A stretch of DNA of 64,000 nucleotides. It comes from Methylorubrum sp. B1-46 (lineage in GTDB: Bacteria; Pseudomonadota; Alphaproteobacteria; Rhizobiales; Beijerinckiaceae). The position numbers were made by a program, and so were the translations under genes. Location of the stretch: NCBI RefSeq assembly GCF_021117295.1, contig NZ_CP088247.1, positions 3,673,001-3,737,000 on the forward strand. Direction: 5' to 3'. The notes beneath the pieces are model-generated. The model had not been told where the DNA came from and did no database searches. It saw only the letters and a list, made by a program, of their open reading frames with translations. Below, in pieces: positions 23,925 to 32,261 of the stretch. How positions within the stretch are numbered: the stretch's first letter is position 1; each line of letters starts with the position of its first letter.

Positions 23925-24314
23925 TCAGTCGACCATGGCTGCTCCCGAGCGCTTCCCGGCGGCGATCAGCCCCGGAAGATCCTCGAGGGCAAGCGGCTTC
24001 TCGACCAGGGCAATCCCGACCGCGCGGGCCCTCGTGCGAATGGACGGGTTGGGATGCCCGGTGATCAGGATGACGGGCACGCGGGCATCGAGGTCCCGCA
24101 GGCGGCCGAACACCTCGATGCCGTCCATGCCCGGCATGACCTGATCGAGCAGCACGAAAGCCGGGCTCGGTCCGGGAAAGGCGGTCAGCAACGCCTCCCC
24201 GCTGGGGAAGGCCGCAGCCCGGTGCCCCGCGCACTCCAGGAGAAAGCAGGTCGAGTGCAGGACGGCCGGGTCGTCGTCCACGACGTAGATGAGGCTTGGG
24301 AGAGACAGCGGCAT
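23925..24314 (-). CDS. Single-domain response regulator
   Basis: 129 residues: one receiver domain with no output domain. Acidic pocket VVDDDP (12-17), phospho-acceptor Asp in VLLDQVMPGMDG (about 57), Thr in LITGHP and Lys in VEKPL. It may relay or buffer phosphate, or act by protein contact like FixT- or CheY-type modulators. A FixK-type box lies 72 bases upstream. It sits between fixK and fixLJ, all on the minus strand, so it probably feeds back on the FixLJ pathway. That role is inferred from position only. Confidence 0.82.
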   Translation of the reverse strand: MPLSLPSLIYVVDDDPAVLHSTCFLLECAGHRAAAFPSGEALLTAFPGPSPAFVLLDQVMPGMDGIEVFGRLRDLDARVPVILITGHPNPSIRTRARAVGIALVEKPLALEDLPGLIAAGKRSGAAMVD

Positions 24315-24385
24315 CGGTCGGCCCGAGGGGCTGCGAGAATCACGCGGGTCGAGCCCCCATCATGGGCGCCGCCCCACCGTCCACC

Positions 24386-24399
24386 TTGATCGACCTCAA
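24386..24399 (-). promoter_or_regulatory. FixK/FNR-type box upstream of the receiver gene
   Basis: TTGATCGACCTCAA fits TTGA-N6-TCAA exactly, 72 bases upstream of the start at 24314 and about 90 bases after the fixJ stop. Confidence 0.68.
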
Positions 24400-24489
24400 G
24401 TCGGCCTGACTGTCTCTCGGGAAAAACTCCCGTCGCGCCGTTGTTGCCGGGAGAAGAACGACGGTGGCCGGGAGCTTTGCGAGGGACTC

Positions 24490-25116
24490 TTACGCGCAAC
24501 CGGCCAGCACTGCCCAGCGCACCAGTTCCTGCAGGTTCCCCGCCCGCGTCTTGGCCATGACCTTGGCCCGGTAAATCTCGACGGTTCGCGGAGAGATGTC
24601 GAGCATGCGTCCGATCTCCTTGCTGGTGCCGCCGGCCACCAGATGATCGAGAACCTGACGCTCTCGTTCGCTCAGCGTCGACCGCCGCCGGACGAATTCC
24701 TGAAGGGTCGGGTCGGCCGTCCCGCTATGGCCGCCGCGCTCCAGGGCGGCGTGCAGCGCCTCGCCGTCGAACGGCTTCTCGATGAAGTCGCAGGCGCCGA
24801 GCTTCATCGCCTGCACCGCGAGCGGCACATCGCCGTGCCCCGTCATCATCACGACGGGATGCGTGTGGCCGGCCGACCGCAGGCGGCGGAACAGCTCCAG
24901 CCCGTCGAGGCCGGGCATGCGGATATCGGTCAGGATGCAGCCGCTGACCGCCGGCGCGAGCCGCTTCAGCAGCACCGCGCCTGCCTCGTAGAGCCGCACG
25001 TCGAAGCCGGCCGTGTCGAGGAGGAAGGCGACCGAGTCCCGCATGGCAGGGTCGTCGTCCACCACGTGCACAAGGGCTGGAGCGGGAACGGGGGCGGGAG
25101 CGAGAGCAGGCGCCAT
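24490..25116 (-). CDS. fixJ: FixJ-type response regulator (receiver + LuxR HTH)
   Basis: 208 residues. After an Ala/Pro-rich leader, the receiver domain (about 15-130) shows VVDDDPAMRDSVAFLLDTAG, acceptor Asp in ILTDIRMPGLDG and Lys in IEKPF. The C-terminal LuxR/GerE HTH (about 143-205) shows LSERERQVLDHLVAGGTSKE and RTVEIYRAKVMAKT. The layout and motifs are those of FixJ, which is phosphorylated by FixL at low oxygen and activates fixK. It starts 3 bases after the fixL stop, with GGGAGAACC upstream, so the two form an operon. Confidence 0.9.
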   Translation of the reverse strand: MAPALAPAPVPAPALVHVVDDDPAMRDSVAFLLDTAGFDVRLYEAGAVLLKRLAPAVSGCILTDIRMPGLDGLELFRRLRSAGHTHPVVMMTGHGDVPLAVQAMKLGACDFIEKPFDGEALHAALERGGHSGTADPTLQEFVRRRSTLSERERQVLDHLVAGGTSKEIGRMLDISPRTVEIYRAKVMAKTRAGNLQELVRWAVLAGCA

Positions 25117-25119
25117 CGA

Positions 25120-26700
25120 TCACGGTTCTCCCTCGGGCGCGATGGGCAGCGTCAGGCGGAAGGTCGCGCCACCGGCGGCATTGCCCTCGGCCCAGAGGCG
25201 GCCGCCATGCGCCTCGACGATGGTGCGGCAGATCGAGAGCCCGACGCCCATCCCGGCGGCCTTGGTGGTGACGAAGGGCTGGAACAAACGGTCCGCCACC
25301 TCCTCCGCAATGCCGGTGCCGGTATCCGACACCGCGATCTCGGCCCATTCCGGCGAGACCCGCCGCGTCTCGACCGCCAGCTCGCGCCGGCTGCTGCTCT
25401 GCATCGCCTCGCGGGCGTTGCGCAGCAGGTTGACCAAAACCTGCTGCACCTGCACCCGGTCGGCCAGCACCGATCCGACCCGCGGATCGAGCACGACGCG
25501 CGCCGTGATCCCCTGCTCGCCGGCACCCGGCAGGGTCAGGGCGCCGGCCTCCTCGATCATCATCGCCACCGGCTCGACCCGCTTCTCGGTCTCGCCGCGG
25601 GCGACGAACTCGCGCAGGCGGGAGATGATCTGCCTGGCCCGCAGCGCCTGCTGGGACGCCTTGTCGAGAACCTCCTGCGCCCTGGCGATCGTCTCGGGGT
25701 CGGGCTGAGCCAGCAGGCGACGGCAGCCGTTGGTATAGTTGCTGATGGCGCCGAGCGGCTGGTTCAGTTCGTGGGCGAGCGTCGTCGCCATCTCGCCCAT
25801 GGCGCTCAGGCGGGAGACGTGTCCCAGTTCGGACTGGAGTTCCTGGAGCCGCGCCTCGGTCCGCCGCTGCTCGGTGAGATCGCTGATGAAGCCGGTGAAG
25901 AAGACCTGCTCTCCCGAACTCATCTCGCCGATGGCCATCTCCATCGGAAACGTCGATCCGTCGCGCCTCCGGCCCGTCACCTGCCGCGTGGTGCCGACGA
26001 CGCGGCGCTGACGCGTCTGCCGATAGCGCGCGAGATCGGCATCGTGCTGGTCCCGCATCGATTCCGGCATCAGGAGGCCGACATCCTGCCCGATCGCCTC
26101 GTCGGCCGCGTAGCCGAACAGTCGCTCGGCCGCCGGATTGAAGGAGTGGATCACGCCCGCCTCGTCGATGACCACCATCGCCTCCGGCACGGTGTCGAGT
26201 ATTGAGCGCAGATGCGCCTCGCGGGCGCGCAGTTCCGCCTCCACCTGCTTCTGCTCATCGATGCTGAAGACGACGCCCCGATGCCGACGGGGCCGCCCCT
26301 CGGCATCGAGATGCACCTGCCCCCGCGAGCGCAGCCAGCCGCCCCGCCCGTTCGGCGGCCTGACGCGGTAATCGACCTCGTAGCTGCCGCCGGCCCGCAG
26401 CACGCTCTCGATGGCCTCGGCGCGGGCGCGGCGATCGTCCGGATGCACCAGGTCCTGGGTGGCAGCGAAGCTCGTCAGTCGGTCGGATGGGACACCGAAG
26501 AGGCAGGCACAGCCCTGCGAGGCGCTGACGCGGCCGGTCGGGATATCCAGAGACCAGAGGCAGACGCCGACCTCATGAAGGGTCTGACGGAAATCCTCGA
26601 CGGTCAGCCCCTCGTCGCCAACCTGAGCCGTACCGGACGCTGCAAGAGGGAGCGTCATCGATTCCATCCCGGAAGTCGCTGCACGGAACATAAAGCTCAT
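25120..26700 (-). CDS. fixL: FixL oxygen-sensing histidine kinase (PAS-PAS-HisKA-HATPase)
   Basis: About 526 residues, no membrane segment. First PAS about 30-150; second PAS about 160-278. The second matches the FixL haem PAS: His near 219 in RDQHDADLARYRQT and Arg exactly 20 residues later in VVGTTRQVTG, the same spacing as the haem-ligand His and the oxygen-contact Arg of Bradyrhizobium FixL. It continues DGSTFPMEMAIGEM. HisKA has the phospho-His near 310 in TTLAHELNQPLGAISNY; the HATPase follows with N, G1 and G2 boxes. Oxygen release should switch on the kinase toward FixJ. The start is uncertain: ATG 26700 is the longest ATG, GTG 26706 and ATG 26658 are alternatives. Confidence 0.9.
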   Translation of the reverse strand: MSFMFRAATSGMESMTLPLAASGTAQVGDEGLTVEDFRQTLHEVGVCLWSLDIPTGRVSASQGCACLFGVPSDRLTSFAATQDLVHPDDRRARAEAIESVLRAGGSYEVDYRVRPPNGRGGWLRSRGQVHLDAEGRPRRHRGVVFSIDEQKQVEAELRAREAHLRSILDTVPEAMVVIDEAGVIHSFNPAAERLFGYAADEAIGQDVGLLMPESMRDQHDADLARYRQTRQRRVVGTTRQVTGRRRDGSTFPMEMAIGEMSSGEQVFFTGFISDLTEQRRTEARLQELQSELGHVSRLSAMGEMATTLAHELNQPLGAISNYTNGCRRLLAQPDPETIARAQEVLDKASQQALRARQIISRLREFVARGETEKRVEPVAMMIEEAGALTLPGAGEQGITARVVLDPRVGSVLADRVQVQQVLVNLLRNAREAMQSSSRRELAVETRRVSPEWAEIAVSDTGTGIAEEVADRLFQPFVTTKAAGMGVGLSICRTIVEAHGGRLWAEGNAAGGATFRLTLPIAPEGEP

Positions 26701-27024
26701 TGCCACACGAAGCCAAAGCCAATCGTGTCATTTGATAAAGTACTGTCAGCACTTCCGTTCATCACCCATGAAAACAGAAGGCTCATCGATAAAATTTACG
26801 CAATTCTTGCTTGCATGGAAAGGCGCCATATGCGGAGAATCGGCCATCCATGTCAGATAAAGATTGTCTCAGCACAACTTTTGCTATGTGAATAGGCACT
26901 GGCGATGACGGCACGCGCCAGCGGAGCGAGCCGGTCCCGGATCGCGGTTCGCCCTTGCGCTGGATCAAGGCCGACCGGTTCCGGCCCATTCAACGATGGA
27001 GCGCTTCAGATCGGAGTCCCAGCC
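26701..27024. other. Divergent promoter region between fixL and a usp gene
   Basis: About 320 bases, noticeably AT-rich from 26720 to 26900. No gene is seen. It holds the fixL promoter (not identified) and the usp promoter with its FixK-type box. Confidence 0.5.
26955..26968 (+). promoter_or_regulatory. FixK/FNR-type box upstream of a type 2 usp gene
   Basis: TTGCGCTGGATCAA, ending 57 bases before ATG 27025; same 14-mer and spacing as at 21860. Confidence 0.7.
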
Positions 27025-27885
27025 ATGTCCCAGAAGGCCTCGTCCGCGCTCGCGGGCATCCGCGACGTCCTCATCGGCATCGCGGTCGAGAACGAGGGCG
27101 AGACGGCCTCGTCGGCCATCGGTTACGGCCTGACGCTGGCGAAGGCCGCGGGCGCCCACCTGACCCTTCAATCGGCCTCCTGGCGCCTCTCCGGTGACGA
27201 CCGCTGGATCAGCGGCTTCGACGACGGCAGCGTCGCGGAAATCGACCGCCGCCTCGGCGCCCTGGCCCGCGCCATCGCGGAGCGCGCCGCGGGCGATGCG
27301 CGGCTGGCGGGCGTCGTCTGCACCACGGAGACGCCGAGCCTGCCCTATCCGGCCGTCATCCGCCGGTTGGCGGAACAGGCGCGCCTGCACGATCTGGCGA
27401 TCCTGGATGCCGGGATCTGGACCTGCGACCTCGACCGCGAGGCGCTCGAAGCCACCCTGTTCGAGAGCGGCCGCCCGGTCATCGCGGTCCCGCCGGGACA
27501 CGCCGTCTTCGCCGGCCGCCGGATCATCGTCGCCTGGGACGGCAGCGCCCCGGCGGCGCGGGCCGCCAACGACGCGATGCCGCTCCTGCGCGCCGCCGAG
27601 GCGGTGGAGATCGTCACCGTCGGCAACGCGGCGGAGATCCGCGACGCCGTGCCCGGTGCCGAGTTCGCGCCTCATCTCGCCCGGCACGGGGTGAACGTCA
27701 TCGTCAACGACCTGCCCGTCTCCGGCTCGATCGGGGACACCCTGCGGTCGCAGGCCGGCCTGTTCCGGGCCGACATGATCGTGATGGGCGCCTACCGCCA
27801 TTCGCGCACGCGCCAGTTCTTCTTCGGCGGCGTGACGCGCTCGCTGCTGCGGAGCTGTCCGGTCCCGCTGTTCCTGTCGCGCTGA
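27025..27885 (+). CDS. Universal stress protein, tandem UspA domains (type 2 paralogue)
   Basis: 286 residues, exactly the length of the paralogue at 21930 and similar throughout (AGAHLTLQSASWRLSGDDRW versus AGAHLTVQSAARRLTLVGGS). The second half starts RRIIVAWDGSAPAARAANDA. The terminal loop GAYRHSRTRQFFFGGVTRSL again has Arg where the second ATP-loop Gly should be. The FixK-type box and spacing match the paralogue, so both copies duplicated with their promoter. It is divergent from fixL. Confidence 0.87.
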   Translation: MSQKASSALAGIRDVLIGIAVENEGETASSAIGYGLTLAKAAGAHLTLQSASWRLSGDDRWISGFDDGSVAEIDRRLGALARAIAERAAGDARLAGVVCTTETPSLPYPAVIRRLAEQARLHDLAILDAGIWTCDLDREALEATLFESGRPVIAVPPGHAVFAGRRIIVAWDGSAPAARAANDAMPLLRAAEAVEIVTVGNAAEIRDAVPGAEFAPHLARHGVNVIVNDLPVSGSIGDTLRSQAGLFRADMIVMGAYRHSRTRQFFFGGVTRSLLRSCPVPLFLSR

Positions 27886-28070
27886 GGGCCCGAACCGGAA
27901 CCATCTTTTGCTAACTTTGATGCGTGATTTGGCAGCCTTCCCCTGCAGAAGCGGAGCCGCCTTCACGTTTCGGCAAGGGAGAGCGGCGTTAGTGGCTCTG
28001 TCCACCGTAGGGTTGCCGTCAAAGCACTCGGCTGGGCACGGGGGACCGAACAGGCCTGGGACACCGCTCG

Positions 28071-29132
28071 ATGCTCGCTCTCGTCCTCGACGACGCCGAG
28101 ATGAACAACCTGGTGATGGTGGCCTCCCTGCGGCCGCTCGCCGGATGCGTGCCGCACGCCTTCACCGTGCCGGCGGAGGCGCTCGCCTTTGCCGAGAGCC
28201 GTGCCTGCGAGATCGGCGTCGTCATCACCGATTACGAGATGCCGGGCATGAACGGCATCGAGTTCATCCGGGCGGTGCGGCGCGTCCCCGGCCTCGCCAT
28301 CGTGCCCACGGTCATGGTCACGAGTCACGACCAGCGCAGCCTGCGCCGCGAGGCGCTGGAGGCGGGCGCCACCGACTTCCTCACCAAGCCCGCCGACGCG
28401 GTCGAGATCCGTGCCCGCGTCACGAACCTGCTCGCCCTCTCCGAGGCCCACCGGGCGCAACGCGATCACGCCGCGCAGCTCGCCCGCGAGATCGCGGCGG
28501 CAGTGGCGATGGTCGAGGAGCGCGAGCGCGAGATCGTTTCGACCCTCATGCGCGCCGCCGAGCACCGGGATTCCGACACCGGTGACCATATCGCGCGGGT
28601 CTCCGCCTATGTCGGGCTGATCGCCGAGGCGATGGGCCTGTCCGCCGCCGACACCCGGCAGATCTGCCTGGCCGCGACCATGCACGATGTCGGCAAGATC
28701 GCCGTGCCGGACGCCATCCTGCTCAAGCCGGGCGCCCTCACGCCCGAGGAGCGCCGGGAGATGGAGCAGCACGCCGACCGGGGCCGGCGCATCCTGAGCG
28801 GCAGCGAATCGCCGGTCATGCGGCTCGCCGCCGAGATCGCGGGAAGCCACCACGAACGCTGGGACGGGACCGGCTACCCCTACGGCCTGAAGGGCGAGGC
28901 CATCCCGCTCGCCGGCCGCATCGTCGCGGTGGCCGACGTCTTCGACGCGCTGACGACCGCGCGTCCCTACAAGCAGGCGTGGTCGCCGGAGCGCGCCCGC
29001 GCCCATCTTCAGGAGAATGCCGGCTCCCACTTCGACCCGCGCATCGTCGAGGTGTTCCTGAGTCGCTGGAGCGCCGTCCAGACGTTTCTCGATCTCGGCC
29101 GCGAGTCCGCCGCGGCGACGCAGGCTGCCTGA
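28071..29132 (+). CDS. Response regulator with HD-GYP phosphodiesterase domain (RpfG-like)
   Basis: 353 residues. Receiver domain about 1-125 with acceptor Asp in VVITDYEMPGMNGIEF and Lys in LTKPAD, a coiled linker, then an HD-GYP domain about 150-345. The metal-binding HD is in MHDVGKIAVPD, followed by the HH pair in SHHERWDGTGYPYGLKGEAI with the intact GYP. The domain should hydrolyse cyclic-di-GMP, linking a phosphorelay to biofilm or motility state. No cognate kinase is adjacent in the same direction; the hybrid kinase at 29493 is convergent and could be a partner. Confidence 0.88.
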   Translation: MLALVLDDAEMNNLVMVASLRPLAGCVPHAFTVPAEALAFAESRACEIGVVITDYEMPGMNGIEFIRAVRRVPGLAIVPTVMVTSHDQRSLRREALEAGATDFLTKPADAVEIRARVTNLLALSEAHRAQRDHAAQLAREIAAAVAMVEEREREIVSTLMRAAEHRDSDTGDHIARVSAYVGLIAEAMGLSAADTRQICLAATMHDVGKIAVPDAILLKPGALTPEERREMEQHADRGRRILSGSESPVMRLAAEIAGSHHERWDGTGYPYGLKGEAIPLAGRIVAVADVFDALTTARPYKQAWSPERARAHLQENAGSHFDPRIVEVFLSRWSAVQTFLDLGRESAAATQAA

Positions 29133-29256
29133 AGAGAAACGCGCTCTCAGGGCGGGTGCGTCGCCGAGCGCTCTGCGCGCCGGTCTCATTCGCCTGGGTC
29201 CGCGCAGCCGGTGGCAGGCCAAAGGGCGTCGGCTCGATTGCGTCCGGACCTTCACC

Positions 29257-29349
29257 CGTCTTTGCGAGGCGAAGCCATGGCGATCCAGGGCGCGACCATG
29301 CCGGAAATGTCGCGCCCTGGATCGCTTCGGCTCCGCCTCGCGATGACGG
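29257..29349. repeat. Dispersed inverted repeat, family B
   Basis: CCGTCTTTGCGAGGCGAAGC, then CGATCCAGGGCGCGACCATG, and the facing arms TCGCGCCCTGGATCG and CCGCCTCGCGATGACGG. It fills much of the 360-base gap between the HD-GYP gene and the hybrid kinase, which are convergent. No gene is seen in that gap. Confidence 0.75.
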
Positions 29350-29492
29350 CGGCTGGTGAGAGCGAAGCGATCAACTGAGAATCGTGTGAGATCGCGTTTC
29401 GGCTTCGGCGCGTGCGGCCTTATCGGCGAGCCGGGACAGAGGCCGGCGCCGGGAAGGTAACCGGACCGCAGCCCGTCCCAGCCGTGCGACCC

Positions 29493-32216
29493 TCAGCCGA
29501 TCCCGAGCCTGCGAGGGGTCTCCTCGCCACTCTCCTCAGCCGGCACGCCGAAGCGGAGACGGAGCGCGCTTACGGTGCGGGCAAGCAGGTCGTCCAGGTC
29601 GGACGCCGCGTCGGCGAGGCCGTCCAAGCGGCCGTCGCGCGCCTCCCGCTCGATCGCGCCCGCGCGGTCCTTCACCTGCACCGCACCGATATTGGCGCTC
29701 ATCGACTTGAGACCGTGGGCGGCGCGGGCCGCGGCCGGCGCGTCGGCGCGGGCCAGCGCGTCTTCGAGGTCCAGGAGCGTTTGGGGTGCCTGGGCGAGGT
29801 AGAGCCGGAGGATGCGCTCGAGGAAGTCCCGGTCGCCCAGTTCCTCCAGATTGGCAATCGTCGGCTCGTCGAGCAGCGCATCGTCTGACGCCGCCAGCGT
29901 GGGCGCCTCCGGCACGACCGTTCCCGGATCGCCCCCGGCCGCCGAAAGGTGATGCGCCAGCAGCGCGCCGAGCTGCGCCAGGGTGAACGGCTTGGCGAGC
30001 ATGCCGTCCATCCCGGCCGCCTGCCAGGATTCGGAGCCGTCGCCGACGACGTGGGCGGTCAGCGCCACGATCGGCACGCGCCCTGTCCCGTCCCGCGCCT
30101 CGCGAGCGCGGATGGCGGCGGCGGCGCTGAAGCCGTCCAGCACGGGCATGCTGCCATCCATCAGGACGAGATCGAAGCGGCCCGCGGCGGCGGCCTCCAC
30201 CGCAGCCCCACCATCCTCGACACAGACGATGTCGTGGATGCCGAAGCGGCCGAGCGCCTCGGCCGCGACCTCGCGGTTGACGGCGCTGTCGTCGGCGATC
30301 AGCACCCGCGCTCCGGCGAAGGAGGGCAGGGCGGCCGCCGCGCCCGCATCCGCCCCCGGAGCCTCGACGGCCAGCGGCGCGCCCTGGGACAGGGCGGCCA
30401 GCAGCGGGCGCCATTCGGCCTGGGCGAGGGGACGGCGCAGCACGGCATCGGCGAGGCCGGCTCGCACGAGCCCGGAACCGGACGTGTCGCCGATCGGCAC
30501 CAGCGCGACGACGCGGCCCGCGCCCTCGGGGCGACAGCCGTTTGCCAGCAGCTCGGACGCCTCGACGATCCAGTGAGCGTCTCCGGATCGTGCGGGATGG
30601 AAGCCGGCGGCCCGAAGATCGGCCGCGAGCGCGGCCTGCGTCGCGGCGGCGACCGCACCGAAGCGGATGGCGGCGGGCACGGCGGGCGCGCGGCGGACCG
30701 GTGCCTCGGCCCCTTCCGCGCCCTCCACCGGGATGCGCGCCCAGAATGTCGAGCCCTCGCCGACACGGCTCTCGACGCCGACGCGGCCGCCCATGGCGCC
30801 GATCAGGCGCTCGGCGATCGACAGCCCCAGCCCGGTGCCGCCGAAGCGGCGGGCGATCGACTGGTCGGCCTGGGTGAAGGCGGTGAAGATCCCGGCCAGC
30901 CGGTCCTGCGGGATGCCGATGCCGGTGTCGGATACGGCGATGCGCAGGACCGGACCGGAGGCCTCCCGCTCCATCTCCATCCGCACCAGGACATGGCCGG
31001 CCGCGGTGAACTTGAGAGCGTTCGAGACGAAATTGCCGAGCACCTGCCCGAGCCGCACCGGATCGCCGAGGAGGGTGCGCGGCACGTCGCCGTCGATCTG
31101 CGCCGCGAGGTCGAGCCCCGCCGACGCCGCGCGTTCGGCAAACAGGGTCACGACGGTGTCGGCGACATCGCGCGGGCTCAGCGGGATGCGTTCCACCTCC
31201 AGGCGGCCGGCCTCCACCTTCGCGAAATCGAGGATGTCGTTGATGATGGCGAGGAGGGACTGGCCGGAGCGGGCGATGACATTGGCGTAGCGCTTCTGGC
31301 GCGGCGGCAGATCGGCCGAGGCGAGAAGTTCGGCCATCACCAGCATGCCGTTCATCGGCGTGCGGATCTCGTGGCTCATCGTGGCGAGGAAGACGGATTT
31401 GGCCGCGTTGGCCTCGTCGGCGGATTGCTTGGCCTCGATCAAGTCGTGGGTGCGCAGCCGGATCTCCTCCTCCAGGCCCGCATTGTGGCGCGCGATCGCC
31501 CGGTCGCGCTCGTTCACGGCCCGCAGGAGGTCGTTGAAGCTCTCGGCCAGCGCGCCGACCTCGCCGCTGCCGGTCTCGGCGCGCCGGGAATAGTCGTGGC
31601 CGAGACGCACCCCGTCCATCGTCCGGGCGAGCGCCGCCAGCGGACGGGTGACGCTGCGCTGCAGCCCCAGCGAGACGGCGAGCCCGAGCGCCAGGGCGAG
31701 CAGCCCGGCGAGCGCGGCCGTGAGGCCGACCTCGGTGATGCGCTCAGCCAGGTCGCGGTTGTCCGAGACCAGGACGACGCGCCCGATCGGGCGGGCGTTC
31801 TCCAGGATCGGTACCGAGACGCGCAGCGTCCGCGTCGACATGAGATCGAGAGGCGAGACGGAGTCCCGATCGAGGTCGATGTCGTCCGAGAGCCGCAGGC
31901 CGATGCCCTGTTCGGCGAGGATGCCGCCCTCGATCCGCTCGACCGCGGCGTAGACCAGGGCCTGCCCGTGGGCGATCGCCCGCAGGGTGCTCTGCGCCGC
32001 CCCCTCGTCACCCTGGGCCGTCGCCTGCGCGGCGCTCGCGGCCAGGATCTGCGCGGTCATCCGCAGGGCTTCGCGCTTGGCCGCGGCGTAGCGATCGACC
32101 TCGCGCCAGGTCGACAGGCCGGTGAGGAGAAGGAGGGCGATCGCCACCGCGCTGGCCACGGCGAGCGCGAGCCGACCGGACAGCGAGCGGATCGGGTTCG
32201 TGAACGGGCTACGCAC
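29493..32216 (-). CDS. Membrane hybrid histidine kinase (HAMP-HisKA-HATPase-REC-Hpt)
   Basis: 907 residues. Membrane segments about 15-36 and 164-186 flank a periplasmic sensor of about 125 residues with no domain I recognise. Then HAMP (about 187-240), coiled coil, HisKA with phospho-His 282 in TMSHEIRTPMNGML, and HATPase with DTGIGIPQDRL and GGTGLGLSI. After a degenerate receiver-like stretch, a true receiver contains LIADDSAVNREVAAEALGRF and acceptor Asp in VLMDGSMPVLDG. The C-terminal Hpt has phospho-His in RAAHGLKSMSANIGA. This is a complete BarA/ArcB-type phosphorelay in one chain; the final response regulator is not adjacent. Start at ATG 32216. Confidence 0.9.
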   Translation of the reverse strand: MRSPFTNPIRSLSGRLALAVASAVAIALLLLTGLSTWREVDRYAAAKREALRMTAQILAASAAQATAQGDEGAAQSTLRAIAHGQALVYAAVERIEGGILAEQGIGLRLSDDIDLDRDSVSPLDLMSTRTLRVSVPILENARPIGRVVLVSDNRDLAERITEVGLTAALAGLLALALGLAVSLGLQRSVTRPLAALARTMDGVRLGHDYSRRAETGSGEVGALAESFNDLLRAVNERDRAIARHNAGLEEEIRLRTHDLIEAKQSADEANAAKSVFLATMSHEIRTPMNGMLVMAELLASADLPPRQKRYANVIARSGQSLLAIINDILDFAKVEAGRLEVERIPLSPRDVADTVVTLFAERAASAGLDLAAQIDGDVPRTLLGDPVRLGQVLGNFVSNALKFTAAGHVLVRMEMEREASGPVLRIAVSDTGIGIPQDRLAGIFTAFTQADQSIARRFGGTGLGLSIAERLIGAMGGRVGVESRVGEGSTFWARIPVEGAEGAEAPVRRAPAVPAAIRFGAVAAATQAALAADLRAAGFHPARSGDAHWIVEASELLANGCRPEGAGRVVALVPIGDTSGSGLVRAGLADAVLRRPLAQAEWRPLLAALSQGAPLAVEAPGADAGAAAALPSFAGARVLIADDSAVNREVAAEALGRFGIHDIVCVEDGGAAVEAAAAGRFDLVLMDGSMPVLDGFSAAAAIRAREARDGTGRVPIVALTAHVVGDGSESWQAAGMDGMLAKPFTLAQLGALLAHHLSAAGGDPGTVVPEAPTLAASDDALLDEPTIANLEELGDRDFLERILRLYLAQAPQTLLDLEDALARADAPAAARAAHGLKSMSANIGAVQVKDRAGAIEREARDGRLDGLADAASDLDDLLARTVSALRLRFGVPAEESGEETPRRLGIG

Positions 32217-32261
32217 GGAGGGGGTCTCGCGGGAAGGGGCGCGCGGGATGAGCCGCGCGTG

